DNA of 64,000 bases from Gonatopus flavifemur (taxonomy: Eukaryota; Arthropoda; Insecta; Hymenoptera; Dryinidae): assembly GCA_018340375.1 (NCBI GenBank), contig JAFFJZ010000004.1, positions 33,454,001-33,518,000 on the forward strand, in the 5' to 3' direction. Position numbers and translations under genes: made by a program. This document shows, piece by piece, positions 32,664-43,238 of this stretch. The notes beneath the pieces were generated by a model that searched no databases, was not told the DNA's origin, and saw only the letters and a program-made list of their open reading frames with translations. Positions within the stretch are counted from its first letter, which is position 1, and every line of letters begins with the position of its first letter.

Positions 32664-33950
32664 TTAGGTGTACAAATAAGTTTCCGCGGTTTTTTATAAA
32701 AAATTAGGAATTTATTGTAAAGGAAAAGTACATTACGTTTTATTCAAAGTATTTTCCATCATTTGCCACTACTTTTCCCCATCTTTCTGGCAACATTCGG
32801 ATACCCCGTCGAAAAAACTCTTCATCTTCTGACGCTATCCACAAATCTACCCAATTTTTGGTGTCTTCATATGATGTGAAGCGCTGCTCAGACAGACCAT
32901 GTGCCATCGACCGGGACAGGTGATAATCAGAAGGGGCTAAGTCTGGTGAATACGGCGGGTGGGGTAAAACTTCCCAGTTGAGTGTTTCCAATGTATGTTT
33001 TTACCGGCGCCGCAACATGTGGACGAGCATTATCGTGTAAAAGAATAATTTTGTCGTGTCTGGAGTAGTAATGGGCGCGTTTTTCCTTAAGTGCCCGACT
33101 CAATCTCATCAATTGTGTTCGGTAGAGAGCTCCAGTAATGGTTTCGCTTGGTTTCAGCAATTCATAATACACGACACCAAGCTGATCCCACCAAATACAC
33201 AGCATGAGTTTTTTTCCATGAATATTCGGCTTAGCTGTCGATGTTGATGGTTCGCCGGGCTTAACCCATGACTTTCTCTTCTTTGGATTATCGTAGTGAA
33301 TCCATTTTTCGTCACCAGTGACTATACGATGCAAAAAACTCTTTTTTTTATTCCTGGCAAGCAGCATTTCACTCATGCATAATCGGCGTTCAACGTCTCT
33401 CGGCTTTAGTTCATACGGAACCCAATTTCCTTGTTTTTGAATCATTCCTAACGATTTTAAACGATGTGGAATTGCTTGTTGAGTCACTTGTAGAGTAAGT
33501 GCAAGTTCTTTTTGCGTTTGGGACGAATCTTCCTCCAATAGTACTTCTAATTCCATGTCTTCGTACACTTTCGGCCTTCCACTGCGTTCTTTGTCTTTAA
33601 CGTCAAACTCACCGTTCTTAAACTTTTGAAACCATTCCTGACAACTTCTCTCACTTAAAGCAGCTTCACCATATGCTTCTAGAAGCAATCGATGCGCCTC
33701 AGCTGCAGATTTTTTCACATTAAAGAAGTAAATCAAAAGTTCCCGCAAATGATGCTTATTCGGAATAAAACTTGACATTTTTGCACGAAAAAAATTACGT
33801 GATGCTGATACGGAATCACTAGTACTTTAAGGTTATGGTGTTGCCAGATGACTAAACTTGGGATATTACGTTTTACATCTGACAATTTCTCCATAACCTT
33901 CTGGTGGGGCCATCTTTTGACAAACCGCGGAAACTTATTTGTACACCTAA
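32664..33950 (-). mobile_element. Mariner element B, full length
   Basis: The TIRs TTAGGTGTACAAATAAGT (left) and its exact complement (right) extend to the shared AAACCGCGGAAA segment, and TA flanks both sides (32662-32663, 33951-33952). At 1287 bp it has the classic mariner size. The transposase is on the minus strand and has one frameshift. Confidence 0.93.
32740..33778 (-). pseudogene. Mariner DD34D transposase, one frameshift (element B)
   Basis: It starts MSSFIPNKHHLREL at 33778. Helix-turn-helix DNA-binding regions lie at about residues 15-115, and the linker motif NWVPYEL at 118-124. Catalytic residues are D156 (TGDEKW) and D249 (LHDNARPH) in the first frame, the same numbers as in Mos1. 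The third Asp lies in SPDLAPSDYH in the next frame, after a one-base shift near 32990. Counting through the shift gives 34 residues, i.e. DD34D. The C-terminus NDGKYFE ends at 32740. Only this one break is seen, so the copy died recently, or the base is a sequence error. Confidence 0.92.
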
Positions 33951-34259
33951 TAGAATTTAATTCACGAGTGCACTTGAAAAATATAGGGGAGAGTCCGGTG
34001 TAATGGGAATGAGTTCGTATTTGATTCTATACAAGGTATAAAAGTCGAAATTTGTGGGAACTTGGATGTCCTATCTGGAGGAGTAGGGATTCAAGTAAAT
34101 TTTGGGATACATGAACGCACTCGCATCCCAAGCTGGATGCCCTAGATCATCAATTCTCCGGAAACCTAAAAGTTTAGGTACATTGAGAAATTGTCGATTA
34201 AAATCGGAAATGCACTGAATTTGTTGGAAACAAATATAGATTCGAATTCAAATAACGAT

Positions 34260-34960
34260 ACCCAGTGAACATACATGTCTCGAAGATACATTTAAGATAT
34301 CTTCAAAAAAATATCTTCAAGATGTGTCATGAATGAAATTGGGATATCGAATCTGAGATGGATACAAGAGGTCTTGAAAATGTCTTGATTGAGATATTTT
34401 CGAGATCCATCTCAAAGATCTCTCTTAGAAATCTCAAAGTTATGAAATGAAGATATCTTCCGCAAGATACCTGAAAGATGCAGCGGTTGCATATCTTCAC
34501 AAAGATATCTTCAAGATGATCATTTGTTTGAGCGATGGTTCGCTGGATGTTTTTTCGCGACTTTTAAGAAGATACAGATTTTGAGCTTCCGGAGTGGAGC
34601 CGCATCTGGAATCGGTTTGTTGCCGACGTATGTATGTATCGGTTTAATACCGCGCTGAAGAAGCCAGCTGCAATGATGGCGACACGTCGGCAACAAACCG
34701 ATTCCAGACGCGGCTCCACTCCGGAAGCTCAAAATCTATATCTTCAAGATGTGTCATAAAAGTATCTTAAAGATAACGTTCGGGAATAAAATTGGGATAT
34801 CGAATCTGAGATAGATACTAGATGTCTTGAAAACATCTTGATTCAGGTATCTTCGGGATACATCTCGAACATCTCTTGTAGATATCATAGAGTTATGGAG
34901 TCAAGATATTTTCCATAAGAAAATTTTGGAGGGAATTCTTTTCTGAAATTCGGGTTTCGT
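34260..34960. repeat. Direct repeats rich in AAGATATCTTC
   Basis: A segment of about 170 bp (GGGATATCGAATCTGAGAT near 34341) returns in the same direction near 34794. Around it are many short palindromes AAGATATCTTC. Similar sequence (CTTAAATGTATCTTGG) reappears at 36648-36675, beyond mariner C, so the block was continuous before those insertions. Confidence 0.6.
34576..34737. mobile_element. 162-bp MITE with 54-bp near-perfect arms
   Basis: Left arm AGATTTTGAGCTTCCGGAGT and onward (34576-34629), right arm its complement (34684-34737), with one or two mismatches. It is GC-richer than its surroundings. No clear target duplication is seen. It separates the two direct repeats of the AAGATATCTTC block. 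Confidence 0.75.
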
Positions 34961-35084
34961 ACGGCATGAGATAGAAGATTCAATTCATTCTTCGGAAATT
35001 CCAGACCTTTTTATGATGTACGTTTTGAGAGGTTTAACGAAAACGAAAAATGATACCTGTTCTATTACGTTATGATCATAAGTA

Positions 35085-36382
35085 ACACATGGTCTGGAAA
35101 GTCCCGGGCTTGACAAAGAAAACACGGTTTTTTCTGTTCAAAATTAGCTTTATTCATCAACGTAATCTCCATCAAGAACAACGCAATCATTCCAGTGCCA
35201 CTCCTAACATTTCAATACCACTTTTGTAGAACGATTTATCAGTTGCCTCAAAAAAGGCCTCAGTTTCAGCGATAATCTCTTCATTCGAGCGAAATTTCTT
35301 ACCAGCGAGCATTTTTTTTCAAGTCTGCGAACAGCCAGTAGTCGCTGGGAGTCAAATCTGGCGAATACGGTGGATGTGGAAGCAATTCGAAGTTCAGTTC
35401 ATGTAGTTTCGCCATTGTTCTGATTGAATTATGACATGATGCATTGTCTTGATGAAATAAAAAGTTTTTCTTCGCCATATGCGGTCGTTTCTTTGCGATT
35501 TCGGCCTTCGAACGCTCCAATAATGCGATATGATATTCACTGTTGATGGTATTTCCCTTCTCAAGATAGTCGATGAACCATGATATTACACCACGCACAT
35601 TCCAAAGTACCAAGGCTATAACCTTTCCAGCCGATTGTTGTGCTTTCGGGCGCTTTGGACGAGGTTCACCAGTGGCTGTCCACTCAGATAACGATCGTTT
35701 CGATTTCGGAATGAAGTGATGGATCCATGTTTCATCCATTGTAACATATCGACGCGAAAATTCCGGCCTGTTACGTTTAAACATGGCCAAACACTGCTCA
35801 GAAGCATCAACGCGGTCTTGTTTTTGGTCAACAGTGAGCAAACGCAGCACCCACTTTGAACAGAGCTTTCTCATAGTTGAATGCTCATGCAATATAAAGC
35901 CAACACGTTCTTTGGATATTTTCACGATGTCAGCTGACTCACGCAACTTCACTTTTCGATCATTCAAAACGATTTTGTGGATTTTTTTTATGTTTTCTGG
36001 CGTTACCGCCTCATTTGGGCGTCCACTGCGTCCTGCATCATCGGTGTCTCTACGACCACGTTTGAAGTCAGCAAACCAACGTTTTATTGTGGCTTCTGAT
36101 AGAGCGGAGTCCCCATAACACTTTCCAAGCCATTGCTTAGCTTGAACGGTATTTTTTTCCATCAAGAAGCAGTGTAAAATTAAACACGAAATTGTTTTTG
36201 ATCCATTGTTTTGGAAAAAAAAGTAGCGTCACTCTTAGTACAATAACTCACAAATTAATGAATAGAATATCATGAAATTTTGACAGCTGTCTTTGGAAGG
36301 TTAGTACTAACTGAAAAACAGGTGGATGCAGTAAAATTCGCACTATCTATGTGTTAGACCCGGGACTTTTCAGCCCATGTGT
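35085..36382 (-). mobile_element. Mariner element C, full length
   Basis: The ends ACACATGGTCTGGAAAGTCC and GGACTTTTCAGCCCATGTGT are imperfect TIRs, flanked by TA (35083-35084 and 36383-36384). Its length of 1298 bp is normal for mariner. It is nested in the GGGGAGAGTC element. Confidence 0.9.
35150..36206 (-). pseudogene. Mariner DD34D transposase, few frameshifts (element C)
   Basis: The original start is at 36206 (MDQKQFRV). A one-base loss near 36188 breaks the frame, and an open frame of 288 residues follows (36165-35299). Motifs are LLTVDQK, D144 (TMDETW), D240 (HQDNASCH) and D275 (LTPSDYW), with 34 residues between the last two. An extra A in an A-run near 35312 shifts the frame (after DLKK), and a further shift lies near 35190. 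The C-terminus GDYVDE ends with TAA at 35150-35152. The decay is modest and the triad is kept. Confidence 0.9.
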
Positions 36383-36408
36383 TAATAATAAGCCCCTTCA
36401 TGATCATA

Positions 36409-36580
36409 TGGCGTGGTAGCTCAAGCTGTTAGGACCGGGGTATTCAGATGGGTGATAGGTTAAGTAGTTAGGTTCGAATCGCTCTCAAAGAATGAATATT
36501 TCTCAGACAGGAGAACCCTATCTCAAATACTGACCGCCAGGAAGAACAGTAAAATTCTGGAAAAAATCTTTTTTTCTATT
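36409..36580 (+). repeat. tRNA-derived SINE, plus strand
   Basis: Box A-like GGCGTGGTAGCTCAAGCTG (36410-36428) is followed about 45 bp later by a perfect box B GGTTCGAATC (36471-36480), the internal pol III promoter of tRNA genes. The sequence does not close into a cloverleaf with a normal anticodon arm, and about 100 bp of non-tRNA body follows. It directly follows mariner C. Confidence 0.65.
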
Positions 36581-36679
36581 CTGATTAAAAATTATTGTCT
36601 TTGCATTATTATTGCGTACAGTATCTTGAATATATCGTACATACGATCTTAAATGTATCTTGGAAATATCTCAAATATA

Positions 36680-37617
36680 CGAGGTGTGTTCAAAAAATAA
36701 CGAGAATTTCCGTTTTGTGAAAAAAATATTTATTTATTCATCAATATCTATTTTGTCCCCTTCAAAATAATCCCCCTTGGATATAATACACTTGTGCTAA
36801 CGCTTTTTCCAATCCTCGGAACACTTTTGAAACTCGATCTTTGTAATAGCTTTTAGCTCTTTCAGCGATTCGCTTTTAATGTCATCTATGCTTGTAAAAC
36901 GAAGGCCTTTTAATGTTCTTTTCATTTTTGGGAATAAAAAAAAGTCACATGGACCCATATCTGGCGAATATGGGGGCTGATGCATCGTTACAGTTTTGTT
37001 TCTGGCCAAAAATTCACGAACAAGCAATGAAGTGTGAGCAGGTGCATTATCGTAGTGCAAAAGCCATGAATTGTTTTGCCACAAATCCGGGCGTTTTTTT
37101 CGGATCGTTTTTCGACTGATATGCCAACATTATCAGCGACTTCTCTGATTGTGATTCGGTAATCGTTCATAACCATTTCTTTCACTTTTTTCACGTTTTC
37201 ATCGGTTGTTGATGTGCTTGGGCGTCCGGATCGTTCGTCATCTTCAACGTTTTCACGGCCATTTTGGAAACGCTTATACCACTCGGAAATCCTTGCTTTA
37301 CTCATATCAGACTCACCATATGCCTTTGTTAACATTCTACAAACTTCACTACACTTTATTTCATTTTTCACACAAAATTGAATACAAATTCTTTGATCCA
37401 TTTTTTTTCACAAACGAAAATCGCCGAGCTCAAAAACACGTCATAACGTTAGCGGCTGCCACTTAAAAAGTAAGCAATGAATATTGCTGAAAATTTTATC
37501 GTACTTCAGGGGCATGTGTACCAACATAATCAGGAAAATTTCCATACAGGCGGACTCTCCAAACCCGCGAAATTTAAAAATTCTCGTTACTTTTCGAACC
37601 CACCTCGTATATCCATG
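36680..37617 (-). mobile_element. Mariner element D, internally deleted
   Basis: The TIRs CGAGGTGTGTTCAAAAAATA and the complement with a few changes (TTTTCGAACCCACCTCG) are flanked by TATA on both sides. At 938 bp it lacks roughly 350 bp of a normal mariner. The loss lies inside the transposase gene. Confidence 0.9.
36797..37401 (-). pseudogene. Mariner transposase with central deletion (element D)
   Basis: The N-terminal part (MDQRICIQFCVKNEIK, 37401 downward) holds the helix-turn-helix and the GRPSTSTTDENV segment. It breaks off after VADNVGIS. The C-terminal part resumes in another frame with LLHYDNAPAH (second Asp), SPDMGPCDFF (third Asp; 34 residues between) and ends EDWKKR at 36797. 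The first catalytic Asp and its region are gone. The protein type is the one found in the common SETMAR-like mariner proteins of insects. It could serve only as a non-autonomous element. Confidence 0.88.
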
Positions 37618-37942
37618 CATAGCTGTGGAACCTTCATGAACAGTTGCATTATCCTTCTGCATTTCGAAAGATTAAATCTGGAGGATGGATAATTAAGTAC
37701 TCATCTTGATCATGACGTGGAGAATATTACAAAAAATACCTAAAACAAAATTTCGAAAAGAATTTCAAAAATCTGCTTCACACTTCTTCTGCCGGAATGA
37801 TGAAGCGCTGTTTGCTCATGCTCTATGACTCATAAAAAATGATTTGAGGTCAAAAACTACATCTCACATGAGTGAGTCACTTCTTAAGACACGCCTATAC
37901 AGAAATGGTTGACAATTCCCACCTTACCCCATTTACCCGACT

Positions 37943-38474
37943 CTTTCTATTGAATTTAAAAACATTTTCAATAGGATAGAATTGATTCAATTCCAGACAA
38001 GGAGGGCAGTCAGATTTGATGAATAATCCCCCAACTACATTTACTATGGAACATCGTAGCTGAGGAACAGACTTCACTCAATCAGATCGTTCGTGCATCC
38101 AAATCTTCACTGTGAAAAAATTTTTCTGAAAATTCAGAAAATGTAATTAGAGGTTTTTACAGTTACTTTTTTCCAAATTCTCATATAAATTTTATTGGAT
38201 TCCAAGAAACTGTAACTAAACTTCTGAGCATATTCTGAAAATTCAATCAAGTTTCTTGAAATTAAGAAAACGTGACTGTAAGAAAATCACAGTCACGTGT
38301 TCTGAATTTTCAGGAAGAATTTTCTCACAAATGTTCAACAACATTCATGAGCTATTATCGAACGTTTGAAGATTCAAGTTCCCTTGTAGTGAATTTAATT
38401 TTACCACGGAATGATAATGAAATCCTGAAAGTGACAACGGTTTTGATCAACATTTATCATGAAATGGTTTCGTT
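37943..38474. other. Unassigned region
   Basis: AT-rich sequence. Partial inverted pairing is present around 38120-38330 (CTGAAAATTCAGAAAATG and CTGAATTTTCAG). No gene is recognised. Confidence 0.35.
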
Positions 38475-38590
38475 CCCAAGTAGCAACCGAACGTTCCGAA
38501 TGTTCTATGAATGTGCATAGTATATATAAACATATGAGTACGTTCTATGAACGTACATAGTATATTTCAAACGTTCAGATGCTACTAGGG
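38475..38590. mobile_element. 116-bp MITE, CCCAAGTAGCA family
   Basis: The ends CCCAAGTAGCAACCGAACG and CGTTCAGATGCTACTAGGG are imperfect inverted repeats. The interior has GTTCTATGAA-type palindromes. A longer member with ends CCCAAGCAGCA/TGCTGCTTGGG is at 59260-59533. Confidence 0.65.
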
Positions 38591-39469
38591 TGCTTTCACT
38601 GCTATTCATTATCGCCACCAATAGTATAGCTCGCGTCAAGTCATTGAAAACTCGATTGTGATTAGCCGTTCCGAAAGAATTTCCCAATGAAAATCATGTA
38701 CTATATTTTGTCTGATCTTTTTTTTCGTAATCCTGAGACAATTATAGATTCTCAGCGAAACATGATTCAGATCCACGAAGATATAATCAGATCTTGCCAG
38801 ATTCGATAAATAAAAAATTCAAATCTAGGTAGATGTAAACCCATACAGCACAAGAGGTTCCACAAAGAGCTCCCGTTATGCTGATTAATATGTATTCAGT
38901 ATGGATATTTTGAATTTAAAATTAACTTTTAATGAAAAACTTAATGTTCAGAAGAAATTCCTGTCAAGATTTCATAATGAATTCTACGGACATCCAATAC
39001 TTTTTAATTTTGCATTCATTCAATTCTTATTGGATTCATTACCGGTCGCATGACAAGGACTATTCAAGAAGTCTCTGCGAAGTCTTCATAAATTCAAATT
39101 GATCATTTGTGCTGACTAGGAATCAACAATAATTCCTCCTCAATGAATTTCAATTTGCGGTTATAGAGTGCCCTTTTTCTCCAGTTTCAGATAGTTGTCA
39201 AGCATTGAGCATCTTGGGGAAGATTAACTGAATTTCCACAGATCTGAATAGAACTAAGTCGACCTACACGGAACAAATAATTTAGCTGCTGCAGCTAAAT
39301 TATTTTTCCCGTTTCCAAAGCATTAGTTTCCCTATTTTTCAGATGTACGTAAATCTAATCCAATTAGATCTAAACTAATTCTCCCCAGGTTTTCATTATA
39401 ATAATTACTCACAATTCCTGTTGATTCTCATTATTCACAAAAAATTGTTTGTTACATGCATGTTATATG
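38591..39469. other. Unassigned region with one 49-bp palindrome
   Basis: No gene is recognised. At 39265-39313 a compact palindrome (TACACGGAACAAATAATTT, then AGCTGCTGCAGCT) copies the ends of the 13281-13509 MITE without its interior, i.e. a very short member of that family. Confidence 0.5.
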
Positions 39470-39728
39470 TACACTGAGAGAAATAATTACTAATACCAAG
39501 AAAACATATTCTTGAATATTTTTAAGGATACATATTCTTGATTACAGCTGATATATTGCAAGCTCAAGTGAAATTCCCTTGGATCAAGAAAATATTTTCT
39601 GGATTCAAGGAATACATCCTTAGTTCTAAGAAAATTTTCTTGTATCAAGAGTACAGATTTTTTAAGAAATGGATTTCTTGAAACATCACAATATGTTATT
39701 GGTGATAGTAATTATTTTTCTCAGTGTA
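39470..39728. mobile_element. 259-bp MITE with TACACTGAGAGAAATAATTA ends
   Basis: The left end TACACTGAGAGAAATAATTA and the right end TAATTATTTTTCTCAGTGTA form TIRs of about 23 bp. The interior is rich in AAGAAAATNTTCTTG palindromes. The TA and CACTG ends suggest Tc1/mariner-type mobilisation. Confidence 0.75.
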
Positions 39729-42504
39729 ACTTATATACAATTAGTAATTCCTTACTCACGGATGTAACTGATTATTTCACGAAGTTCATATTAATGTTTT
39801 ATCACATACATGAAATTCACATTGTACATATATAGCACTCATATACCACTTGCACTGAGGAAAAATCAAAATGAAACTGGACTAAAATCGAGCCCAGTTC
39901 CAGTTTGTAGTTACAGTTGATAACTATCTGATGATATAATAATTATAATAATGCATTGTAATTGGAATAGCTGTGCAGAATAACCATCATGGTAAGAACA
40001 TAGCGACTATAACTACGAATCGGAGCTGGGCTCCATTTCAGCTCCGATTTGTCTTTCAGTGCGTAATATCACAGATTACATCCTTGCATAGGAAATTACT
40101 TATCGCATGCAAGTTACACTCAATATGCATGTTACAAAATATTTTTTGTGTCCACTGAGTTTTTCTCATCAACGATAATGCAAAATCTACCCTTCAACAA
40201 CTTTCACCATTCTTGATAATAAAAATCATCAGGAATAGAGATCAGCTACAATCGAAATAATTGGAAGTCTCTGCCTTACGAAGAGAGACAGGACAGTACA
40301 TTTTTTTTCAATTTGGTAAATTGAACTCTATATTGATCTTGTTATGGACGATAATTCTTGCTTTTTATAAAAATCATCTCCAGATTTGTCGTTCCACCTT
40401 TAATAATGATTTCATCAACCCTCCGTTCATTTTTCCAATCATGTATACGTATTCCACAGAGAAGATAATCATCACTCGCATGGTGAAAATATCTTTTACA
40501 GAACATTCAAAATATATAACAAACATAAAGAAATGGAATGGGGATTGAAAAATATTCGTATACCAAATTCTATCTATCTGTCTATCTTGTTACAGTAATA
40601 TTTGAGAAAATTCATGAAATTCGAAGGTGTCAACTACACTTTGCTCTATAAAGGCTGAAAATACTGTAGTAAATACTAATATACATTGAAACTTTGTATA
40701 TGTACTCGCATATATGAATACATGGTCACGTATGTGTCATCACCAAACCAACACACATGGCTAGAAACACAAATACACACTTATGTGTGTACGTACAGAG
40801 TGACCCTCGTCGGTTTCCCCATTATCCACTATCGCCAGCAACTCGCTCGTCGAGCGTAGAATACTCGCACGATGACTATTTGGAAGGGGCAGGGGGAAGG
40901 GAGAGAGCGAGGTTGGTCGAAGGGGTGTATATGGGGGAGTAAGCACGGGAGCATGGGGGAAAAAGGGGGATATATGTGGACGCCACACGTAGGTGAGCAT
41001 TTCAAATGGGGATGAGTAAGGGGTGGTATAAATTATACCGTTCGATCGATTTGCTGTCAGAAGACCCTACACTGCCACGTATAGAGAGAAAGAGAGACAA
41101 GGGACAACCGAAGAGTGAAATGGGGGGTATCGGTGCCGTTCCCGTTACTGCTATTGCTACACTACTGTGTTGTTACTGTTGCGATAACGCGTTGTCCTCA
41201 TGCGTTTCGGCCGAATGCACGGGAAGCTATGCATGTGAATGAACATATGCACGCCACGTTGAGTTATACATTGAAAAAAGTCTCAGAAGAATGCAGTAAA
41301 AGATATATGAATATTGGGAATCGATTTTACGAACCCTCACACTCGATTGATAATCATATAAAGTATCGGAATGTTCTTTGAATTTTCTTACTTCTCATCG
41401 ATGATGTTTCCATCATTGAATTTAATTCACGTATACCGTCGTATAAGTTTCAACAATTATATTCCAGTCTCATGGTAATTGATTATGAACATGGGTGGGA
41501 GAACGCTCTCGTATCAAGTATATTCATTCAGAATATGAAACAATGTGATAACTGTATGTACATAGCATTCCTTCACGTTCACGAAGATATTTAGTACTAT
41601 ATGTTCTCAAACTTGTTGCTTCTCTCTGGATTCAAATATTTTCCTTAACAGAGGAAGAGAAGTAGAGAGGAATCCATGAAATCATCGGATTTCGTAAAGT
41701 ATTAATCTGGATACGTGCGTTTCACACTAATACGTTTTGAATGATGTCGTTCTATATCCATTTATGATTTAAATATGGAAATGGGTATTAGATAATTTAT
41801 GTTATGATAGAAGATGAACAGCGGTGGATATTTCGTGAACATGATTTGCTCTGTTTGGCTACAAAAATGAGAGAAATTGGAGAAAAACAAATTCGAAGTT
41901 TGTTTTATGAAAAATGAAAAGGATTAGCATGGGGATTTCAAATTTCATGCAATGCAAAGTCAATGTGGGAAAAATAGCTCATTTCATTGGAATCAGTGTT
42001 TGTAAGGTGTCATTTATTATGTGATGACAAAACTCTATTTCATCTCATTCATTGTTTCCTCCTGAAATCACGAGATTAAAAATTTGGATAATCATATATA
42101 TATAAATGTTCATTGTTTTATTCTATATGAATCGTTTAATAGGAGTCACGGTGAATCAGTGTCACTTAAACTATTTCACACATATTTTCCTTCAAAATTT
42201 TTGAATACATAGTTGATAAATTTTGATAGTTTTCAGATTGACTTTACATTCAGTTTTCCTGAAATTCCGAAGAAATCCTGACTATTGTCATTATGTGTTC
42301 GAGCAATCGGCTCTTTCTTTTCCCTTTTGGAATACATGGATATTTCTATTGACATATGAAGTGTATTGTTCGCCTTCTTGCAGAGTTGACGGAAAACATG
42401 AGTCCTTATTACATACGTTACATTGTTCACTATGATTCTACAGGTACGGCCCTATTCATTGCTCCTAATTGCCTAACTGTTTTATACGTCTCTACCAGGT
42501 AATA
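39729..42504. other. Unassigned region
   Basis: No gene is recognised. A GC-richer stretch lies at about 40780-41240. Its open frames (for example 40757-40942, 41006-41242, 41115-41381) show no domain. The rest is AT-rich and featureless to my reading. Confidence 0.3.
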
Positions 42505-42506
42505 TA

Positions 42507-43238
42507 CCAGGTGTACCGGTATGAAATGAGCGTTTCTTCGTGGAAATGAAACACTCATTGCGAATGGGAAAGTAAAAAAAATTTATTCAAAGTATTGACC
42601 ATTGCTTTCTGCACATTTTGACCACCTTTCTGGCAATTCGTGAATACCACGTCAATAGAAATGTTCGTCTTTTGAAGCAAACCAATCAGACACCCAATTT
42701 TCGGCTTCTTCGTAGGAATCGAAGTGCTGCTCAGCCAATGCGTGTCCCATCGATGAAAACGAATGGTTGTCGGAAGGGGCCAAGTCTGGTGAATTCGGCG
42801 GGTGGGGTAGCAGCTCCCAGCCAAGTGCTTTGATTGCATCCTGAACCAGTTTCGCTTTGTGTGCAGGTGCATTGTCGTGTAATAAAATTACTTTGCCGTG
42901 TCTTCTGGCCCATTCTGGTCATTTTTCGATCAATGACTGGTTCAAATTGATCATTTGTTGTCTGTAGCGATAAGTATTAACAGTTTCACTAGGTTTTAGA
43001 AACTCATGATACACCACACCTTTTTGGTCCCGCCAAACAGAGCACTGCCTTCTTGCCGAATCGATCTGGTTCTGCAGTCGATGTTAATAGTGGTTCCAGA
43101 TTAACCCATGATTTTCTCCGTTTAGGATACTTAGAGTAAATCAATTTTTCATCGCCAGTAAGAATTCGATGCAAAAACTGATTTTCTTTCATGTCTTTGA
43201 AGCAAAATGTCACAAGGGTTTTTTCGGTTTTCCATCTG
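42507..43238 (-). mobile_element. Mariner of family A, 5'-truncated copy
   Basis: The left TIR CCAGGTGTACCGGTATGAAA (42507) is preceded by TA and matches element A at 21721. The other end and about 400 bp of the gene start are missing; homology stops near 43238. It is a dead copy with one TIR. Confidence 0.85.
42583..43238 (-). pseudogene. Mariner DD34D transposase, C-terminal two thirds
   Basis: From about 43238 downward: VTFCFKDMKENQFLHRILTG, where the first Asp region reads TGDEKL; then, after a frameshift near 43050, KPS.TVNTYRYRQQM; a stop near 42920; HDNAPAHKAKL with the second Asp; and SPDLAPSD with the third, 34 residues apart. A stop replaces a tryptophan-type position near 42645. 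It ends NGQYFE at 42583. This copy retains the AP residues lost in element A. Confidence 0.87.

Larger units (their letters stand above)
33986..37942. mobile_element. Second GGGGAGAGTC-family element with TA flanks
   Basis: The left end GGGGAGAGTCCGGTGTAA (33986) and the right end CATTTACCCGACTCTTTC (to 37942) are diverged inverted ends, each next to TA. It shares the end motif with the element ending at 19366. It holds satellite-like GATATCTTC repeats, a MITE, mariner C, a SINE and mariner D as later insertions. No own ORF is seen. Confidence 0.6.

Noticed and set aside
35783..36118. Plus-strand open frames opposite mariner genes (also 45532-45828 and 33056-33247)
   Set aside because: They are antisense shadows of the transposase frames.
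36409..36485. Functional tRNA gene
   Set aside because: Boxes A and B are present but the arms do not form a proper cloverleaf with a normal anticodon loop, and a non-tRNA body follows; a SINE is more likely.
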